The notes under the pieces were generated by a model. It saw only the letters and a program-made list of their open reading frames with translations. It did no database searches and was not told the origin of the DNA. A DNA stretch of 8,292 bases from the NCBI GenBank assembly GCA_024641625.1, contig JAHECQ010000078.1, positions 3,683-11,974 of the forward strand, given 5' to 3'. The DNA is from Acidimicrobiales bacterium (lineage in GTDB: Bacteria; Actinomycetota; Acidimicrobiia; Acidimicrobiales; SZUA-35). Both the position numbers and the translations under genes were made by a program. Positions 6,414 through 8,292 of the stretch are shown here, one piece after another. Position 1 is the first letter of the stretch; the number at the start of each line of letters is the position of its first letter.

Positions 6414-6604
6414 TGCGTGATCGTGATGGCGTACTCGGGACAGTTGTCAGCGGCGAGCTGGGCCTTCTCTTCCATGCCCTCGGGCACGACACCGTCCCCG
6501 GCCGCAGTGGCGTAGCCGTAGTCGTCGACGTCAAAGAGGTCGGGCGCGATGGAGTAGCAGCGGTTGTGGCCTTCGCACTTGTCGGAATCAACCTGGATCT
6601 TCAT
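6410..6604 (-). CDS. small single-cluster ferredoxin, CxxHxxC type
   Basis: This 64-residue acidic ferredoxin binds one iron-sulfur cluster and carries single electrons in the cytoplasm. The cluster motif is Cys10-x2-His13-x2-Cys16 with a distant Cys55-Pro56. His stands where the second Cys of a [4Fe-4S] motif would be, which usually means a [3Fe-4S] cluster. This form is typical of ferredoxins next to P450 genes in mycobacteria and streptomycetes. The ATG at 6604 has a good Shine-Dalgarno AGAGGA 8 nt upstream. The stop overlaps the P450 start by GTGA, so the two proteins should be made together, and the ferredoxin is very probably the direct P450 reductant. It may also serve the glutamate-synthase-like enzyme two genes downstream. 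No ferredoxin reductase is in the window, so one from elsewhere must reduce it. Confidence 0.94.
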   Translation of the reverse strand: MKIQVDSDKCEGHNRCYSIAPDLFDVDDYGYATAAGDGVVPEGMEEKAQLAADNCPEYAITITQ

Positions 6605-6612
6605 CGATGTGG

Positions 6613-6618
6613 TCCTCT
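6613..6618 (-). promoter_or_regulatory. ribosome binding site of the ferredoxin gene
   Basis: AGAGGA on the minus strand lies 8 nt before the ferredoxin ATG at 6604. It is the clearest Shine-Dalgarno sequence in the window and marks the head of the three-gene redox operon, whose later genes depend on overlaps or short gaps instead. Confidence 0.6.
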
Positions 6619-6709
6619 GGGATCTTGGATGGAGTATGGCGGTCGACTCGCGACAACCGGCGCCAGGCTACCCGACCATCCCGAGGCTGTCCTGCCAACG
6701 GCCGGCCGG

Positions 6710-6715
6710 TACCCT
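6710..6715 (+). promoter_or_regulatory. possible -10 element of a leaderless azlC message
   Basis: TACCCT, a TANNNT hexamer, is followed by exactly 6 nt and then the GTG chosen as the azlC start (6722). This is the spacing expected when transcription starts at the first base of the start codon. No Shine-Dalgarno sequence is seen upstream of that GTG, which agrees with a leaderless message. A -35 element is not convincing. Elsewhere in the 117-bp divergent gap (6605-6721), a TTGGCA on the minus strand (5 of 6 to consensus) has no matching -10 at normal distance. Confidence 0.3.
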
Positions 6716-6721
6716 TCGCCC

Positions 6722-7435
6722 GTGATCTCCTCCCGGCCGCCGATCCGGTCGCGTCTGCCGCGCCGACCGTACGTCCGTGATGGCATCGTCATCGGCGCGG
6801 CAACCGGCATCTTCGGCGTGGCCTTCGGCGTGTTGGCCGGCACCACCGGGCTGTCGGTACTCCAGGGCTTGACCCTGTCGATGCTGGTGTTCACCGGCGC
6901 GTCGCAGTTCGCGGCCGTCGGCGTCGTGGCTGCCGGTGGTGACCCGGCAACCGCTCTCGGATCGGCCCTCCTGCTGGGCGCCCGGAACGCCTTCTACGGC
7001 ATGACGATGGCCGCGCACATCCACGGATCCCTGGCCAAACGTGCTCTGGCGGCTCAGCTCACCCTCGACGAATCGACGGCTCTGGCGATCGGTCAAGGCG
7101 ACCCGACGGACATCGAGGGTGCCTTCTGGGCCGGAGGTGTCGCCGTCTTCGTGTTCTGGAACCTGGGCACGGTGGTGGGTGCCCTCGGCGGGCAGGCCAT
7201 CGGCGACCCCTCGGCGCTCGGACTCGACGCAGCCTTCCCAGCCGGCTTCATCGCCCTGATCATGCCGGCCCTGAGGCACCGGGCCGGGCAGGTGGCCGCC
7301 CTGAGCGGGCTCACCATTGCCTTGGTCGCTCTTCCGCTCACTCGCCCCGGGCTCCCCATCGTGTTGGCCGCGGCCGGAGCCTTGATCGCCTATCTGGTCG
7401 TCGGCCCTCCGCCACCGGCCACCACGCCATCATGA
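6722..7435 (+). CDS. azlC: AzlC family permease (large subunit, branched-chain amino acid export type)
   Basis: This 237-residue polytopic membrane protein is the large subunit of the AzlCD/LIV-E type exporter, which with AzlD pumps branched-chain amino acids or analogues out of the cell. Family blocks are clear: a leading YVRDGIVIGAATGIFGVAFG (17-36), FTGASQFAAVG (57-67), LLLGARNAFYGMTMA (83-97), LTLDESTALA (113-122) and DAAFPAGFIALIMPAL (169-184). Several hydrophobic helices follow, with a Pro-rich tail. The GTG at 6722 gives the usual family length. The reading frame stays open further upstream to 6380, but that stretch is antisense to the ferredoxin and lacks family character. The stop overlaps the azlD start as ATGA. 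The gene is divergent from the ferredoxin operon, and no Lrp-type regulator is present. The substrate is known for the family, not shown here. Confidence 0.92.
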   Translation: MISSRPPIRSRLPRRPYVRDGIVIGAATGIFGVAFGVLAGTTGLSVLQGLTLSMLVFTGASQFAAVGVVAAGGDPATALGSALLLGARNAFYGMTMAAHIHGSLAKRALAAQLTLDESTALAIGQGDPTDIEGAFWAGGVAVFVFWNLGTVVGALGGQAIGDPSALGLDAAFPAGFIALIMPALRHRAGQVAALSGLTIALVALPLTRPGLPIVLAAAGALIAYLVVGPPPPATTPS

Positions 7436-7737
7436 GCTGGACCGCCATTCTTCTGCTGTCCGCCGGCTGCTATGCCCAGAAAGCCGCCGGGATGCTTGCC
7501 CTGGGTCGGATCGGCGCCGATGGCCGTCTCCGCTCGATCGGAACCTTGCTCCCGCCGGCCCTCCTGGCGGCGCTCGTTGCCCTGCAGACCGTCAGCACCG
7601 ACGGTGTCTTCGACGTCGACGCCCGCCTCGTCGGAGTGGTCGCCGGAGGGATCGCCGCCTGGCGAAAGGCCCCGTTCTGGCTGGTCGTCACCATCGCCGC
7701 GGTGACCACGGCGCTGCTTCGTCAGGCGTCGAGGTAG
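7432..7737 (+). CDS. azlD: AzlD family small permease subunit
   Basis: This 101-residue, very hydrophobic protein has about three to four membrane segments (near 3-20, 37-53, 64-76 and 81-96). It matches AzlD, the small partner required by AzlC for branched-chain amino acid export. Family features are its size, an Arg-Ser-Ile-Gly-x-Leu-Leu-Pro-Pro stretch at 34-42 and AWRKAPFWLVVTIAAVTTALLR near the C-terminus. The ATGA overlap with azlC indicates translational coupling and equal expression. The last 16 bp overlap the end of ftsX on the other strand. The sequence is too short and hydrophobic for the family call to rest on motifs alone, but position after azlC makes it secure. Confidence 0.85.
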   Translation: MSWTAILLLSAGCYAQKAAGMLALGRIGADGRLRSIGTLLPPALLAALVALQTVSTDGVFDVDARLVGVVAGGIAAWRKAPFWLVVTIAAVTTALLRQASR

Positions 7738-8292
7738 CGGGTGACCGCAATACCCGAGCCGATGAAGCCGATCCCGGCGCCGGCCGCCAACAAGATCATG
7801 GCAACCGGGAACAACTCCGACGAACTGAGGACGAAGCTGTCGAAGAGGCGGAACGTGGTCTGGGTGAGCAGGTTACGGATCATCCGGTTGAGCCCGAACA
7901 CCGCCAGCGTGCTCACCCCAGCCCCGATGAGGCCCTGTACCAGCCCTTCGAGCATGAAGGGCACACGGATGAAGGTATTGGTGGCACCGACGAGTCGCAT
8001 GACCTCGATCTCCCGACGACGGGCGAAGAGGGCCGTACGAATCGAGTTGTACATGAGCAACGAGGACGCGGCTGCCGATGCCAGCGCTGCGCCAAGCATG
8101 ATGTTCGACGCCACGCGCGTGAACTCGTTCACTCGCTTGATGACCTCTCCTGCGAAGTCCACGCTACGAACGCCGGGCAGTTGCGAGAATTCCCGCCCCA
8201 GCGCCTCGACCACGTCGAGTTCGGGGATCTCGGGCACCACCCGGAACGACGTCGGCAGTTGCTCGGGCGTCACCGACTCGATGACCGCCGGT
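7722..8292 (-). CDS. ftsX: cell division protein FtsX, C-terminal part
   Basis: FtsX is the membrane subunit of the FtsEX complex, an ABC-type machine at the division septum that activates peptidoglycan hydrolases rather than transporting a solute. The gene enters from the right edge. The 189 visible residues contain the end of the extracellular domain (VTPEQLPTSFRVVPE) and then three of the four membrane helices (about residues 62-82, 112-132 and 160-182 of the visible part). The FtsX hallmark NSIRTALFARRREIEVMRLVGATN lies between the first two. A GTG at 8273 is internal, because the frame stays open to the edge with FtsX-like sequence (PAVIES) before it. Normally ftsE precedes ftsX, so it is expected to the right. 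Here ftsX ends its transcription unit on this side, converging on azlD with a 16-bp overlap. Confidence 0.94.
   Translation of the reverse strand, partial: PAVIESVTPEQLPTSFRVVPEIPELDVVEALGREFSQLPGVRSVDFAGEVIKRVNEFTRVASNIMLGAALASAAASSLLMYNSIRTALFARRREIEVMRLVGATNTFIRVPFMLEGLVQGLIGAGVSTLAVFGLNRMIRNLLTQTTFRLFDSFVLSSSELFPVAMILLAAGAGIGFIGSGIAVTRYLDA

Noticed and set aside
5184..6515. Plus-strand open frame of 443 codons
   Set aside because: It mirrors the P450 and ferredoxin on the minus strand, both with complete cofactor motifs. Its composition is that of a shadow frame.
6380..6721. Upstream extension of azlC to an ATG at 6380
   Set aside because: The extra 114 codons are antisense to the ferredoxin and the divergent gap and have no AzlC-family character. 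The GTG at 6722 gives normal family length.
7739..7770. Short inverted repeat CGGGT/ACCCG after the azlD stop as a terminator
   Set aside because: It is only five pairs, inside the ftsX coding sequence, and no better than chance at this GC content.

Overview
The window is high-GC bacterial DNA with tightly packed, translationally coupled genes, some with GTG starts. An SCO6745-type winged-helix protein, a CxxHxxC ferredoxin beside a P450, an actinobacterial-style acyl-CoA dehydrogenase and an FtsX C-terminus all point to Actinomycetota. Acidimicrobiia or a neighbouring class is possible, but this is an inference from protein style, not a phylogeny. No mobile element, CRISPR array, tRNA or rRNA was seen. 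There are ten genes, two of them cut by the window edges.

Left part (1-2898): the 3' end of an acyl-CoA dehydrogenase gene runs on the plus strand and ends at 973. It converges on a minus-strand pair, a crotonase-family (enoyl-CoA hydratase/isomerase) gene followed by an SCO6745-type winged-helix gene, joined by a one-base TGATG stop/start overlap. The 131-bp convergent gap holds a long, almost perfect hairpin (989-1044) and a second, weaker one (1070-1099), which look like back-to-back terminators. The crotonase gene starts only about 20 bp or less from a divergent plus-strand TSUP (TauE/SafE-type) exporter gene.

Middle part (2899-6604): the TSUP gene converges on a three-gene minus-strand operon, ferredoxin, then cytochrome P450, then an FMN/[3Fe-4S] glutamate-synthase-like oxidoreductase with an N-terminal membrane anchor. 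The genes are joined by a GTGA overlap and a 7-bp gap. A 9-bp perfect hairpin lies across both stop codons at the TSUP/oxidoreductase junction. The operon reads as a redox unit in which the ferredoxin plausibly feeds the P450 and perhaps the flavin/iron-sulfur enzyme. No ferredoxin reductase is in the window and the substrates cannot be read from sequence.

Right part (6605-8292): divergent from the ferredoxin operon are azlC and azlD homologues (branched-chain amino acid export type), overlapping by ATGA. azlD overlaps by 16 bp, tail to tail, the end of an ftsX gene that enters from the right edge.

Most of the window is ordinary lipid and secondary metabolism, transport and cell division. 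The points most worth a second look are the ferredoxin/P450/glutamate-synthase-like operon, the long convergent hairpin, non-canonical active-site positions in both the acyl-CoA dehydrogenase and the crotonase, and possible leaderless starts at the two divergent junctions.
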